Below, in pieces: positions 10,838-23,453 of a DNA stretch of 64,000 nt. Below the pieces are notes generated by a model that saw only the letters and a list, made by a program, of their open reading frames with translations, searched no databases and was not told the DNA's origin. Each line of letters opens with the position of its first letter. Within the stretch, counting starts at the first letter, position 1. Made by a program: the position numbers and the translations under genes. This DNA is from Pampus argenteus. Lineage: Eukaryota; Chordata; Actinopteri; Scombriformes; Stromateidae. The stretch covers positions 9,362,501-9,426,500 of the forward strand of contig CM072878.1 in the NCBI GenBank assembly GCA_036937835.1. Direction: 5' to 3'.

Positions 10838-13800
10838 CTAGTCGTCCACAGTGATGTTGCGGAACAAATAGGCCATGGATTCGCCATTGTGGATGCGGCG
10901 GATGGCTTCAGCCAGTATCATGCTGACATCCACAGTCTTGATTTTTGGACACTGTAGCTTCTGTACTTCATGGGGGACTGTGTTGGTCACAACCACCTGA
11001 GGGTGCAATAAACAAACATTATGCTTCAATGCACTGAAGAATCAAAGGGAGATCTGTACAGTAATTTTGTAGCTGGAGGGAGCTGCGTTTTAGCTTACCA
11101 TAAAGACTAGAAACAGGGGTAAACTGCTAGCATTTTTTATAAGGATGCTTAAAATTGTTTTTTAATGAATTCTGAATAATAAACTGATGCTTCAGCTCTG
11201 TCTGACATAAATTAAAAAGCATGATGACAATAATAAAAACAATAATAATAATGCAAACTATACATTTTATACAATAAATATTACATTTAAACTTAACTAT
11301 ACTGTGACTATTCTTTTCTTAACACAGTACGTTGGAAGAACTGAAAAGGGAACCTATTGCTTTACAGAAATGTAACTGTGGGACGATTCTTTCCTTGTTC
11401 CAGTTAATGTCACAACAATTCAACTGAAACACCTGCCATGAGGAGGAAGTATACCTGTTCCACATTGTGTTTAAAAAGAATAGCATGATACAAAGGAATG
11501 AGGTCTGCAAACTATTAACTAAATATTATTCTTCTTTTTTGAGACATGTCACCGCAAAAACAAGAGAATATATTTTTGTACTGTGCAATGAAAGTTTCTT
11601 GTCTTGCACCTGAATAATTTGCCTGCATGTGCGCAACAAGAGTTAATGAACATTTTTGATCATTTTCAATAAGCTCTTGAATTTTGCAGAATTAGCAGAG
11701 CTTGTTATCACATTAGTAAGAACAACTAGTTAAGGTTTCTTAAGTGCTCACCTCATCAATAGCAGACTCCTCTATGAGGCGCGGGGCATCAGCAGACAGC
11801 AAGCCGTGTGTGGCCATGATGTAAATTTTATAAGCTCCTCTCTCTTTCAGGATCTCAGCAGCAGCAACAAAGTCTCCGACATCATCTATAATATCATCCT
11901 GGAAAAATACAGAGAAACTGTACTTACTACTGTACTACTTATATTTAAAAAAAAAAAAAAATAATTGTCTTACTTAAATTACAATAAATTCATTTCCCAC
12001 TCATAATGAAAACAACAATTGAAATGCTTTGACTCGCTGTAAATGAGAGCTAGAAAAGAGCAGTACTTGAGATCTGCAGATCAGCTGAAAATGAAAGTCC
12101 AACAATATAAGCAACACAAAGTGTGTAAGTACTTTAACAGTGTCTTTGCAGCATCTTACCACAATGATGGCAATTCTTCCTCCCACATCTCCAACTACAG
12201 TAATAGGAGGTTTCTCTTTGGCCATCATTACTGAAAGGAAAAGCAGAGCTTGTTACTTGTTAAAGTCCTTCCAAGGTGTTGTGTGTACTGCATTTCACCT
12301 AATCAAAAACAAATCTTAGTAGATTGGGTAAAATGGGTTGAGAAAATGCTTTGCGTTTGAGGCAAATCTGCATCTCCAAATTACTGGGTCACAATTGGAC
12401 AATAGAAATGATTTGTAGAAATTGTGTTCATTTTCTGTTAATTCTGTCAAAAAAATATAATGTGTGTAAATGTGCTTAGATTTCCCCCCATTCTACCCCA
12501 CCTACCCCTGTGAGGTTACACTGGAATGCCAAACTTAGTACAGCACATGCCATGCACAATCAAATGACAGGTTTTTCTTCCCAGGATACCCAATCAGAAG
12601 GCAATGTTTAACTGCCCGGACACACACAACCTCAGCCTCGGGCCGTGACAGGCACAATGGCAGCAGTCTGCATATGAACCAATATGCACCAGACAGTCTT
12701 ATTTCACACAGGGGACAACAATGTCTGACAAGCACTGATGAGGGTTTCTTCATACACACTTGCCAATGTTCTGGGTCTGTCCTCAGTCGAACATCACTGC
12801 TGCCAGCGACTATTTTTACATGCACACAATAATCATTTCATCCCATGTGCCAATCACAGGAGATGCAAACAGCTGTATTATCCATCATCACACTATTAAT
12901 TTGATTCGTTGCACAGCAGCAATTCATTTGAATCTGACAAACTGTAGTCATCCTGGTCTCATTTAATTTTGGTTGCTAAAACATCAACTTTTCAGCCAGG
13001 TGTTCAATGCTGTGACATGAGACGTATAAACTGAAACAACAAAGGGGGAAATTATACGTTTTAACGCATCGAAGACGACGGGACAAAATAAACTAAACCA
13101 TCTTGTCAAATGAAGGAAAATATATATTGTATATCTCCCTTTTTTTTTTTTTTTTTTTTTAAACAGTTGCTTTTTATGAATTTGCCGTGCATGTAAATGT
13201 AGTCAATCAAAGGGTACAAGGAAACAATCAACTGGTAAACAATCAGCCAGCCAAGCCGATTGTGAAGGAAAAGATATAAAGAAGCAGAGAAAGGAGGAGC
13301 ATGCCTTGCAGAACACTTTGCTGAATACCGTGAATCCCCACGGCATCAGAAACCCTGGCAGTGTCACATTTAGACTTTTATTAATGAAACTATTAACAAA
13401 AAAAAAAATCAGTAAATCATGTTAGCAGTATGCACACTTCTCAAAAACACATTGTCTTTACAACTTGCTGATATACTGCAACAAACTACCTAAAGACGTG
13501 TTTGGTCAGATATGTTGAAACTGATTCTTGAAATGTCCTGAAAGTTCAATACTTCACTAAATATTGTTATAAATAAAATAAAATCTGTTTTTAAGCATCG
13601 CATTGCCTCTAAAACTTTGATTCAATGCCTAAACATACCAACCAATTCATTCATTCATTCACGTTTCTTTTTCCTATCATTAGATGTTAGGTTTCAAAAG
13701 CATGCTTTACTGTTCTCATCACATGCAGTTACAGAAACCAAAATGTTAATCAAGTTTTTAAGAGCAGGTTTAATGTGGTTGCAACATGTGTTGATTGGCA

Positions 13801-15848
13801 AGATGAGTCCAGATATTTTAGTAAAAATAAATAAAAAAGGAAAAACATTTTTGGCATTGTTCTGGTTTGATTTATGGATTTCAAACAAAAAATCAGAACA
13901 CAACAAAACAAAGAGGGTTTGGGCCATCTTGTAGAAGTAGCTGTCTGGACTCGTTGGAAGATGCAGTAAGATCCGCTTATTTCAAGTCAAACATGCCAAA
14001 CAATTAGCATTTATTATCGAGCACACTATAGCTAAAAAAAAAAACAAAAAACTTTTCGTTACTGGTTTTGACAAGATAAATTGTATCCCCATCAACCAAA
14101 TCCAGCCTCTATTTTCACAAGATGCAACACAAATCCTTTGTCTAGACATGCAATTGAATTGAGGAACCATTTGAAGAGGAATCATTTCATAGTCAGATGT
14201 ATGTTTAGGTTTACGCTCGTACTTGGAAGCTCTATGCCGGGGAACGGAGCTTGTTGTTTGCCTGCTATTACCAACAAATAAACACCACGTTAACACAAAT
14301 GCACAAATATTTGACATGACAAACACATGGTTCCAAGACTTGGAAAATCCTCTCACTAAGCTGACCAATCACACATCTATAAATAGGACTTATTATATTA
14401 AAAATGTATAAATGTTGTACCAAAAGGAGGATTTTTAAAGTCAAGGGTACGAATAGAAACACAAGTAAGAATAGAAATATTTTTTCCAAATAATATGGAT
14501 AAAGTCAATACTGGATACGGAGTCATTTGCCAATGACACAATGGTTTGATTTATTTTTTTCCCAGACACGACCAGTAAAAATGGCCTTACCAGGAGACTG
14601 AAACTAAAATAATTGCCAAGTAACAGGCAGGGACAATAACTATTCTATTATTTAGTATTTCATTCTTTGGAAATTAGGAGCTTGCCGAGGATGCAGCGTG
14701 AGTATTACATCTGTGGAATAAAAACATGCAGTAACACAAAACCAATTTCTTGAAGTATGGTTGATGGTATGAGTGAGAAATAGCAAAACAGGTTAGCACA
14801 AATAAAAGCTATATTAGGTTGTAGACAGGATTTGTATTATGAATGCAAGTAAGTGTTGAGTTATTAAACTTTAAGGTTGGTTAACTGCAGCAGAAATGAT
14901 CATAACAAGATTTCTCTTTCTTGAGTTTGATCATGGTATGACAAATAAAGAGGGATTTAACTGAAACAATCAAGCATTATTATTGTTCATTGAATCTACA
15001 AATATGTACAGAAAACCTGAAAAAAAAAATAGATAAAATGATCTGCAAAGATGAGGGGGCTTACAGGGTAGCTCTAGTCCTGTGTGTCCTGTGGTGTTGC
15101 GTACACACGGTGGGGAGTGTCTTCCATCAGCCATGTCAGACTCTGAACACTGAGCCTCGCCGTGAATCACAGCAAGACCCAAACGCAGGCGTTCTGCATA
15201 AGACTGAGCTCTAGAAAAAAGAAAGAAGAAGAAAGTCTAAATGCAGTGATGAAACATGGCACGCAACTTTATTTTTATTTTTTTCTTCTCATAAATTACA
15301 TATTTTACAGGACATCAGCACCACTTTCTGTACACATATTTTGTCACATACACTACATCTATATAAAAACACATTTTGAATGATGAGCTGTATGACTGAA
15401 TAGTTTTGGTATAGAACAGAGGTGAGATCATTAGTTACCTCTTGGCTGCTGACGGGGACTTGGACACAATGATGGCATTTCTGTAATCAGGAATCTGATA
15501 GGATGGAGGAAAACAGAAGTCAATGATTATAGCAGACTGTGACTGACAGCATCTGTACTTAAACACACACACAGTAGAAATGAGATTATCACCTCTTCTT
15601 GGATGTACTGAATCAAGAAAGGGGAGGCACGCAAGTTGTCTACCGGAAAGCTAAAGAAGCCCTGGATCTCTTTCTGATGTAAATCCATGGTGATGATGTG
15701 TGTTAGTCCTTCAGAGTAGAAGACAGATGAGTAGTATGGTCTTTACTTATAATCAACACAGACATCTCACTGTCATTAATGAGATTAATTTATATGTGTG
15801 GACATGAAATTAAATTCATGCATGCGCACACACACACACACACACACA

Positions 15849-15901
<53 letters not shown>

Positions 15902-17018
15902 CATTGTTGTGTCATCTTTACCTGCTTTAGCCAACATTGAAGCTAACAACTTGCACACTATTGAGCCCCTCTTTCTCATCTTGCACTGCTTGCTGTAGGG
16001 GAAGTAAGGAATAACTCCTATGATGTTCTTTGCACATGAGGTCTTGAGGGCATAGGCCATGACCAGCAACTCCATGATGGCTGTATTGACATCTCTGGTT
16101 GTACCAAAAAAAAAAAAAAAAAGATAACAGCACATCATGTGTAGTTTAGTTTTTGATCATTTATTAATTGTATCAGAGAAAATGGCATGTCTCTTGGCAC
16201 CCACCTTGGTATGGTCTGGATGATGAAGATAGTTTGTCCACGAACAGATTCTTTCACATCTACTCTCGTCTCTGGAGAAAGAAAAAAAAAAACGTACACA
16301 CTTTTAGTTTTTAGGTTCTATTAAAGAAATGTTTTAATCTGAAACAACAAAATCAAATAATTAAAACCACACTATATCAATAAAACAAAAAAAAAGGCAA
16401 AACAAGAAAAACATAAAGATAAGAACACATGTGAAAAGTCTTTGCATATGGAAAAAAAATACAGGCAAAATGTCTGTCGTGTTCATTTGGGATAAAGGTC
16501 CCTTTAGCTGGTAACTTAATACTGTTCACTTCACCTCTGTTGGGTTCTTGAAACACCACAGACTTCCCCAGTTCAACTCCCAGCCGCCTGTGAAACAAGA
16601 GCACAATGCACAATGCAATGTGACCAGCCGTGAGATGTGATGAGGTTAACAGTTTAATGGGATCACAAACACAAACCCACGAAGCATTTAGCACCATGTT
16701 TAACAAATCAATCACTCATTCATCCTTTCATATCCAGACTGACTCACACTGTCAATGCAAAAACAGCAGTTTGTGGTAAATGCAAAATTAAAAAAATTTA
16801 GTGGTCATTTACTAAAGAGGTTTTAACAACAGTTACATGTCATTTGCGCTACTAGAAAATTAATATTTATTGCCTTAACATTAAACTAGCAGTCAGTAAG
16901 TAGCAATTGGTGAATAATTATAATATTATGCTTACTCGGTTATCTTCTTGGCCAACTCTGTGCATGCCACGGAGGAGTTTGCGGAAAAAACGCGATAACC
17001 ACTTTTAGCGACATTCAT
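10838..17018 (-). CDS. prpsap1: Phosphoribosyl pyrophosphate synthetase-associated protein 1 (PAP39)
   Basis: Ten coding exons, in gene order: 16936-17018, 16535-16587, 16205-16271, 15922-16094, 15593-15708, 15439-15494, 15065-15210, 12160-12230, 11752-11898, 10838-10996. They total 1,071 nt (356 residues), the length of human PRPSAP1. The product is a non-catalytic subunit that binds PRPS1/2 in the cytosol and dampens PRPP synthesis, the entry to nucleotide synthesis. The PRPS-like fold is clear (KSPSAAKRAQSYAERL, PITVVGDVGGR, VDDIIDDV). The insertion around DMADGRHSPP, absent from catalytic PRPS, and the C-terminus MAYLFRNITVDD identify PRPSAP1 rather than PRPS1 or PRPSAP2. The ATG is the first codon of exon 1. 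A (CA)n run starts about 20 nt into intron 4. Confidence 0.95.
15826..15902. repeat. (CA)n microsatellite in prpsap1 intron 4
   Basis: About 35 CA units with two CG interruptions. In the transcript it reads (UG)n and begins about 20 nt downstream of the exon 4 donor. Confidence 0.95.
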
Positions 17019-17446
17019 TGTAGTTTTCCTAGTGTTTTTTAACACAGATACTGTTAGCAGCTGCACCCTTTTTGTCAACTAACCACCGCGTTTGTTGCAG
17101 TCTTTCTTCTAAAGACGTTGTCGTTAGCTCAATTACTAGCTAACCGTATACTAATTTAGCCTGTTGGGGGGGCTAATTACACCAAATGAGCTCCACAGTA
17201 TGCGACACAAACTTTGCTACAGCATAGCGATGAAATAAATATTCATAATTTCTTCTTTATGCTATTAAACTACGATATGTTTCGCGGACAAACGACCGAT
17301 ACCTGTCAGTCAGGTAGCACTAGCCCATGGACTCTAGCCTAATAACAACTGCCAGTGTAACACTCGGACCTACGGAATCCGCTTTGTGTCAATCTTAGCA
17401 ACTGCGCCTTACGGGACACACGTAAATTATCTCAGAGCAGTAAAGT

Positions 17447-17570
17447 CTAATCCACATATGTCAAACTCGAGGCCCGCGGGACAAATGTGGCCACATCATT
17501 TTATGTTGCCGACGAGAGGTCAAAAGTTAAATAATTGTCTGAAAACAAGTCTATGCTGCTTCAAAGTGTG
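17447..17570. mobile_element. Fragment of a hAT-like repeat upstream of prpsap1
   Basis: The stretch TGTCAAACTCGAGGCCCGCG followed by a GTGGCCACATCATTTTATG segment matches, in order, a widespread vertebrate hAT-derived repeat end characterised by GGCCCGCGGGCCAAAT. It is truncated and has no coding sequence. Confidence 0.45.
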
Positions 17571-17583
17571 TATTGACTATTAA

Positions 17584-17602
17584 ACTACATTTCCCATAAT
17601 GC
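17584..17602 (+). promoter_or_regulatory. ZNF143/THAP11-type promoter motif
   Basis: ACTACATTTCCCATAATGC differs at only a few positions from the SBS consensus ACTACAATTCCCAGCATGC bound by ZNF143/THAP11 near many housekeeping starts. It lies about 570 bases upstream of the prpsap1 ATG. It could serve prpsap1, or be part of the adjacent repeat fragment. Confidence 0.45.
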
Positions 17603-18039
17603 ATGTCGATTATGTTACCGGCGAAATGATGGCTTCTCGCACACTAGATCGCAGTGTTTCCGCATCAGTACGGCGATTTCTCACAATAGGCATTATTGAG
17701 AAACATTTCCAAATGTCCCGGAAGAGGAAGCTTGAGACATGGGACCATAACAACGGGACATTTTTGATGTGATGGACAAGTGAAAGATCAGCAATCATAT
17801 GTCAATATACACCTTGATTACTGATGTTAGTGGTCAATAAAAGATATACAGTTGAGCAAACAGTAAACTTGACTTCCTAATACTGTTCATCAGTACCAGG
17901 ACATCAGTAACTGAAAGCAACAGTTAACATATTTTTGCCTTTGATCATTTTCCTGTTAGTTAATAAGTTTGTCTCATTTGTTTAATTGGGTTCCCTTTGT
18001 CTAGTTTTAAGACTTGCATGGAAATTTTATCACATTTTA

Positions 18040-18120
18040 TGTCATAATTGTGACTATTGGATTAAACTGTAATTTTTCCAGTTTTGGGATTAATAAAGTA
18101 TATCTATCTATCTATCTATT
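18040..18120 (+). mobile_element. 3' tail of a decayed LINE/SINE-type retroelement
   Basis: The phrase TTTTGGGATTAATAAAGTAT is followed by an (ATCT)n run. This GGGAT(T/C)AATAAAGTAT plus (ATCT)n ending is typical of L2-clade LINEs, and of SINEs using their tails, in fish. Only the tail can be recognised. Confidence 0.5.
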
Positions 18121-18305
18121 TATGCAGAAAGAGAAAATCCTCAACAGTACAAACTTAAAGATTCTGCCTGAACATAAAGTCAGTGTTTTAGATTTCTTGT
18201 TCATTTATAATACTTGGGGTTTTGTTTTTTTTGTTTGACAATCGCCTGGCTAGCAATAGCTAATACTTAAAAGCAGAGGAGGCCATTTTTATTATTAAAT
18301 ACATT

Positions 18306-18311
18306 TTTATT
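18306..18311 (-). terminator. Polyadenylation signal of tufm
   Basis: TTTATT on the plus strand is AATAAA in the tufm transcript, about 200 nt past the stop. A second copy lies at 18288-18293. Confidence 0.55.
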
Positions 18312-18514
18312 ACATAAATGGCAGATGACAGTCAACACAGACAGTATTTTGGTTGGATGGAGCTTGAAAACAGAGACGTGATCATTCAAGTTCTCCCCTC
18401 TTTCTGTGAATGTTTTTTTTGTATTTGTGTACAGTATATCTATAATTACTTGATCTGACCAGAACCCCCCCCCCCCCACCCCACCCAAGATGAGCTCTCT
18501 CTACAGTTTCCTCT

Positions 18515-20059
18515 TCAGCCCCACTGGTCTTCATCCGTCATGGTCACGATTTCTGTGACCAGGCCGGTGCCGATGGTTTTGTTTCCGTCTCTCAGAGTGA
18601 ATCTCTGGCCTTTCTCCAGAACCATCGGCTGGCGGAGCGTGAGAAACAGCGAGGTGTCCTCCCCTGGCATTACCATTTCCTGAAGGAGATGCAGACAACA
18701 CACAGGAGTGTGGTTACTCATAGTTACCCTTCCTCAAAATGCAGCTGCTAGACTGCTTTGTTTATAAATGCCAGAAAACACACAGGTTTGTAAAAAAGTT
18801 AGTAAAATACATATTTTTGCTGTCAGCCATCAGTGAACTGTAGAGTTGCTTATCAAGTAACAATGCTGACAATGACAATGCTGTTGTGACTATGTTTCTG
18901 ATCTGACACATGATGAAGTTGTATAAACTTCAATGTCTAACACATGCAGGAGGCGTAGGAACTGTTATGTTTGTTTAAAGTACACACACCTTGTCATCGG
19001 GCAGAGTGATTCTGCAGGACATGTCCCAGGTTAGCGAGAACATTACGGGTATGAAGTTGCTGACAAATGGCTTGTGTCTGCCGCCCTCCTCCTTACTCAG
19101 AATATACACCTGTAACACAGACATGACACAGTCCATATGGATCCGCTTCGGCTTACAAACTCACTCACCTCAGTGTCATTTGGCTGGTTTCCCAGTTTGC
19201 CTTTAAAATTGCTCTTTGCCTCATTACAAGTATATTGGAATTACAGGATATGTAACAGACGTGGAACAGATGTGTCACAAACAAATCAACAGAGAAAAAC
19301 AGTGTCTATATGATTTTGTGCTCCCAGACCTGAGCCTTGACTTTCTGGTGAGGCATGATGGATCCTGGTTTGCACATCACCATCCCTCTCCTCACATCCT
19401 CCCTCTTCAGGCCTCGGACCAGAGCGCCCAGGTTGTCTCCTGCCTCTGACCGGTCTAGAGATTTGTGGAACATCTCAATACCTGAACCGGACAGGACAGA
19501 CACCAGGGTCAATATTTGTAATATTTCTCCACTCTTTTATGAAGGTTGTCACTTGTCTAAACACGAGCTCCTCTGGTGAGTTTCTATTTCTTTTCATTTT
19601 TTTCCTCCACTCACCGGTTACCACAGATTTGAAGATGCGATTGTGGCCCACAAACTCGCAGTCATCTCCTTTCTTGATGATACCTCTCTCCACAGTGCCT
19701 GACACTACTGTACCCCTGCCTGAAAGACACAAATAGTAACCATTATATTTCACAGTGAATAACATTTTCACGTGTCACTATCATCTATCGATTATTACAA
19801 CTTTTGAGTCAAATATCTGCAGTTAAGTGTTAAGAGGCTGTACCTGGGATTGAATAAACACCTTCAATGGGCAGAAGGAAAGGTTTATCCAGTTCTCTTT
19901 TGGGTAAGGGAATATAAGCATCCACAACATCCAGCAGTTTCATCACTGCTTTTAAGCCCAGCTCCGGCTCTCTGTTCTGTCAGATCACAAACATCATTTT
20001 ATTTATTTGTGCTGCATTTGGTCACTTGCCATTCTGGCTGAATTCTGGGTTTGTCGATA

Positions 20060-20099
<40 letters not shown>

Positions 20100-22092
20100 T
20101 TTTACAACAGCTAATCAATAAAACCCTGTAAACACTTTTGCCCCCTCACCTCCAGGGCACAGAGGGCGGAGCCTATTACAACAGGGGTGTTCTCGCCATC
20201 ATAGCCGAACTCTGTGAGCAGCTCGCGGATCTCGATCTCCACCAGCTCCACCATCTCCTTGTCCTCCACAGCGTCCGCTTTGTTGATGAAAACCACCATG
20301 TGCTCAACACCAATCTGCCTGGCCAACAGCAGGTGCTCGCGTGTCTGAGGCATCTGGCCGTCGGTGGCCGCCACCACCAGAATGCAGCCATCCATCTGAG
20401 CTGTGCCTGTGATCATGTTCTGAAAAAGAAAAGAGGTCGACGGGGATTAAATGGGATAAGTCATTAGGAAAGCTTCATGTTTAGCGATTTCTTGTTTAGG
20501 CAGCAGAAAAATAGATTACCTTGACATAGTCAGCATGACCAGGACAGTCTGTATGAGCGTAATGTCTATTAGATGTGGTGTATTCTACATGAGAGGCGTT
20601 GATGGTGATTCCTCTGGCCTTCTCCTCGGGGGCATTGTCAATTTCCTCATACTTTTTAAAATTAGCACCACCAGCCTCAGCAAGTACTGCAGACCCAAAA
20701 AAAAACAAAAAAAACAAAAAAAAAACACCACGGTCACATTTCTGGGCCATGATTTTTGTTGTAGGTCAGTGCAGCTAATTAGACAGAATAAACCCAGTAT
20801 TTTTTGGACATCTGAGTCTGTGTGTAATTAAATGCTAAGACATCAGTGATTCTACCTTTTGTGATGGCTGCGGTTAGGGTGGTCTTGCCGTGATCCACAT
20901 GACCAATTGTTCCAATGTTCACATGGGGCTTGTCTCGGCTGTATGTCTTCTTAGCTTCTGAGGCAAAGGTCCGCCGACTCAGAGGCACGGCAGACTACAA
21001 GACAAACCAAAAGAATTATACAGCGAGAAAATCCATGTTAAACTTGCAAAGTACTTTGGGCTGCAGTTTGTATGCACTCTCACCAGCTTGATGGAGCTGT
21101 GCAGGAGGCTTGAAGAAAGCTGAAGACCTGCGGAGAGAGAATCTATATGTTAGATAATAAAATAATAATAGGTGGTTTGACTGCATCTAGGTGTAGTTTC
21201 TCCTTTGCATGGGCAGAATATCACACACCTGTTCAACTCAGGCAGCGGGTCAGTCAGTCCCTGAACCATTTAAATACATTTCAATCAGTGCAGGCGTCTG
21301 TAAAGACAGACACAACTCATCCGCCTGCCTGAGTACAGCTCTGTCCCACGCAATGTTGCCACCTGTCTGATCCAAATCTCTCCCAGAGTCTAAATCCAAA
21401 GACACAACCATGTGTCAACAGGATGCAAACTCTCTGGTGCTCTGCAGACTCCTAAAATGGACTTTTGCTGACATCCCAACTATATTTTTAATGTATTTTT
21501 AGTGATTGTTGTAAATGCTGCTTGTGAAGTTAACACAATAAATTAAATGTTGCACAACGCCATATTTGACATATTTTCACTCACATTACATTATTAGTGT
21601 CGTATTGATATCACTTTGACACACAGAGCATCACTGACATTTAATTTAGAAATAAGGACACTGAAATACTGTAGTATAAGCATGTTTAGGAAGCTGGAGG
21701 CACACTTGCTTTAACTCATGTCCATGACTATTTACTGATGATAGAGGCTTTTGAATTAGACAGGAAGAGTCTCCTTCACATGCTGCCAGCTTTCTCAGCA
21801 TCAGTATCTATCTGACGTGATGTTTGAGCCAGTATTAATCATCATTAGCTGCATCGTTAGCTAACACTCACAATAACGTGACCTTGCTCTGTTCTCAGAA
21901 GAGACAACGTCACCTCTTTTCTCATCATTGGTCACATTTCCATACGTGCAAACAAACCATTATAATGAGCGCACAACATAATAGAGTATTCTGAATTAAT
22001 AGAATCATAAAAGTAATAAGAAGACAGCTACTGATGACGGATTTAGCTACTTTACCAGAGAAACATGCACGCAGACCCACAAGCGCCGCCAT
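18515..22092 (-). CDS. tufm: Mitochondrial elongation factor Tu
   Basis: Ten exons, in gene order: 22056-22092, 21084-21127, 20856-20994, 20520-20686, 20150-20419, 19844-19976, 19615-19719, 19330-19481, 18990-19109, 18515-18679. They total 1,332 nt (443 residues; human TUFM is about 450). The protein delivers aminoacyl-tRNA to the mitochondrial ribosome using GTP. The first ~45 residues form an Arg/Ser/Leu-rich mitochondrial targeting peptide (MAALVGLRACFSG onward). G-motifs follow: GHVDHGKT (58-65), DCPGHADY and NKAD, then the effector GITINASHVEY. EF-Tu domain 2 (GRGTVVSGTVERG) and domain 3 (PGSIMPHQKVKAQ, LILRQP-like LTLRQPMVLEKGQ) complete the fold. The start ATG sits in a CAAGATGGCGGC context, fitting a conserved YY1-type start. 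The human orthologue is on 16p11. Confidence 0.97.
20060..20103. repeat. (TA)n plus poly(T) in a tufm intron
   Basis: About 11 TA units are followed by a run of about 22 T residues, read directly, about 45 bases left of the exon at 20150-20419. Confidence 0.9.
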
Positions 22093-22094
22093 CT
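22081..22094 (-). promoter_or_regulatory. YY1-type element overlapping the tufm start codon
   Basis: On the minus strand the sequence CAAGATGGCGGCGC spans the ATG. This matches the YY1 consensus (AAGATGGCGGC), which in many TATA-less housekeeping genes overlaps or follows the start codon. Confidence 0.55.
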
Positions 22095-23436
22095 TGGATG
22101 GATAGGTAAACCAAAGACGATTGGTCAGTCAAGAGAGTACCCGGCCTGCTTCTGCTTCTGCTTCTGCTTCTTCTTCTTTGGCTCTTTTGGCAGCTTAAAG
22201 ATACATTACTGCCAGCTAGTGGACGATGGAGCAGTTTCTACTCTCTGCAACAATACATTATAATGATAATAATATATCAAGTCCTATAATGGTATTTCAC
22301 TGCTCTCAGAAGATATGTAACTTGTATTTCATCACACATACTTTCTAACGACAGGTGCCGCCCCAGACTATGGCTTTATTAAGGAGTATTATCTAACTGT
22401 ATTAAACCCAAGACATGATTTAGTAGTCTCTAGAAATCATGTGTCGCTGGTTTTCCAGGAGAGACACTTTTCTTTTTGATCTGATGATGATGGTAGCAAC
22501 TACAGCCATGTGTTAAGAGAAAGTGCAGGTTTTAGGACACTGCTTTCATAGTTGTTAGTTTTCATTTCTTGCTTCGCTTATCTGCGACACTGCATGAATT
22601 TCCTTGTTTTGCTCTGGACATGTACTTGCCATATGCCACACATTTGATAACATCTAAGAATAAAGTGGTAAGATCTACATGTTGAATAATTTACATAATA
22701 TGAAAACCATATTTGATACACATTATCTGACGAGGGACGTACTTCTCTCACTTCTACTAACACTCTCTGAACGTCGTACGTACGTACGTCACTGATGTAC
22801 CTTAAGTACGCTAGTAGAGAGAGTTTTTCCGTGATTCCTTTTGCATATTTAGGTCATATTACTGTTCAGTTCAGTTTTTCCACATTATAACTTCAAATAT
22901 CGAAAGTTGAAGTTAAAATTGTGGAGACTGAGAACACTCTGGCATGACACAGGAAAATGTCGCTGAGCAGTTTAGTTGAACCTTTACGGTAAAGCATGGC
23001 AGCCTCGTTGCCTCGTTGCAGCTAGAATATTCCAGCGCATTCATGTGTTTGTGTATGGAGCATTTATAAGGGTTTATAGGGGGTGTATACTTATTTGAAA
23101 AAAATAAACGGTGTGTCCATTCGTTCAACAAGTTCTTTAGGACCCTTGAAAGGTAGGTCGAGAGTTAGCGACATTCAGTATTAATCGTAGCTAAATGAAC
23201 ATCTGTAGCTAGTTGTGTCAAAGTTGTTTCATTTAACATGTTTCTCATGACATAAACTGGTAATCTTTACAGTAAAACCAAGTGAACTCCTCGGTATAAA
23301 GACTGATTTCTGGGTTTGATTCATATGTACTGAATGTATATTCTCACCTTAGTATTACTGCAATCTGGTGTGGATCATTTCTGAAGACTGTACTTGTTTT
23401 GTTGACGTTTTGTTCTGTTTTTTTTTTCTTCTTCAG
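22093..23436. other. Divergent promoter region of tufm and hspbp1
   Basis: The two genes are head-to-head, with start codons 1.36 kb apart. A probable non-coding first exon of hspbp1 ends at about 23152 (TTGAAAG then GTAGGT). A perfect (GTAC)n palindrome occurs at about 22786-22799. No coding exon lies between the genes. Whether one promoter serves both is inference. Confidence 0.45.
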
Positions 23437-23453
23437 CTTTCTTAGTAAACATC

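Larger units (their letters stand above)
17019..18290. other. Interval between the prpsap1 5' end and the tufm 3' end
   Basis: The left part (17019-17400) is the presumed prpsap1 promoter and leader. It then holds the hAT-like fragment, the ZNF143-type motif and, at about 18000-18120, a decayed retroelement tail. No exon is seen. Confidence 0.5.

Noticed and set aside
13617..13934. Open frame of 105 codons inside prpsap1 intron 7
   Set aside because: AT-rich, no family resemblance, overlaps an opposite-strand frame and has no splice signals; it is intronic sequence.
15785..16138. Open frames with long Thr-His, Val-Cys or similar runs at CA/TG repeats (also near 28570, 38502, 53099, 59523)
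   Set aside because: They are translations of microsatellites, not proteins.
10838..17018. Reading the locus as PRPS1/PRPS2, the catalytic synthetase
   Set aside because: The insertion around DMADGRHSPP, the GDVGGR loop and the MAYLFRNITVDD end belong to PRPSAP1.
22783..22800. (GTAC)n palindrome as a regulatory dyad
   Set aside because: It is a four-base simple repeat, palindromic by nature; no known factor site is implied.
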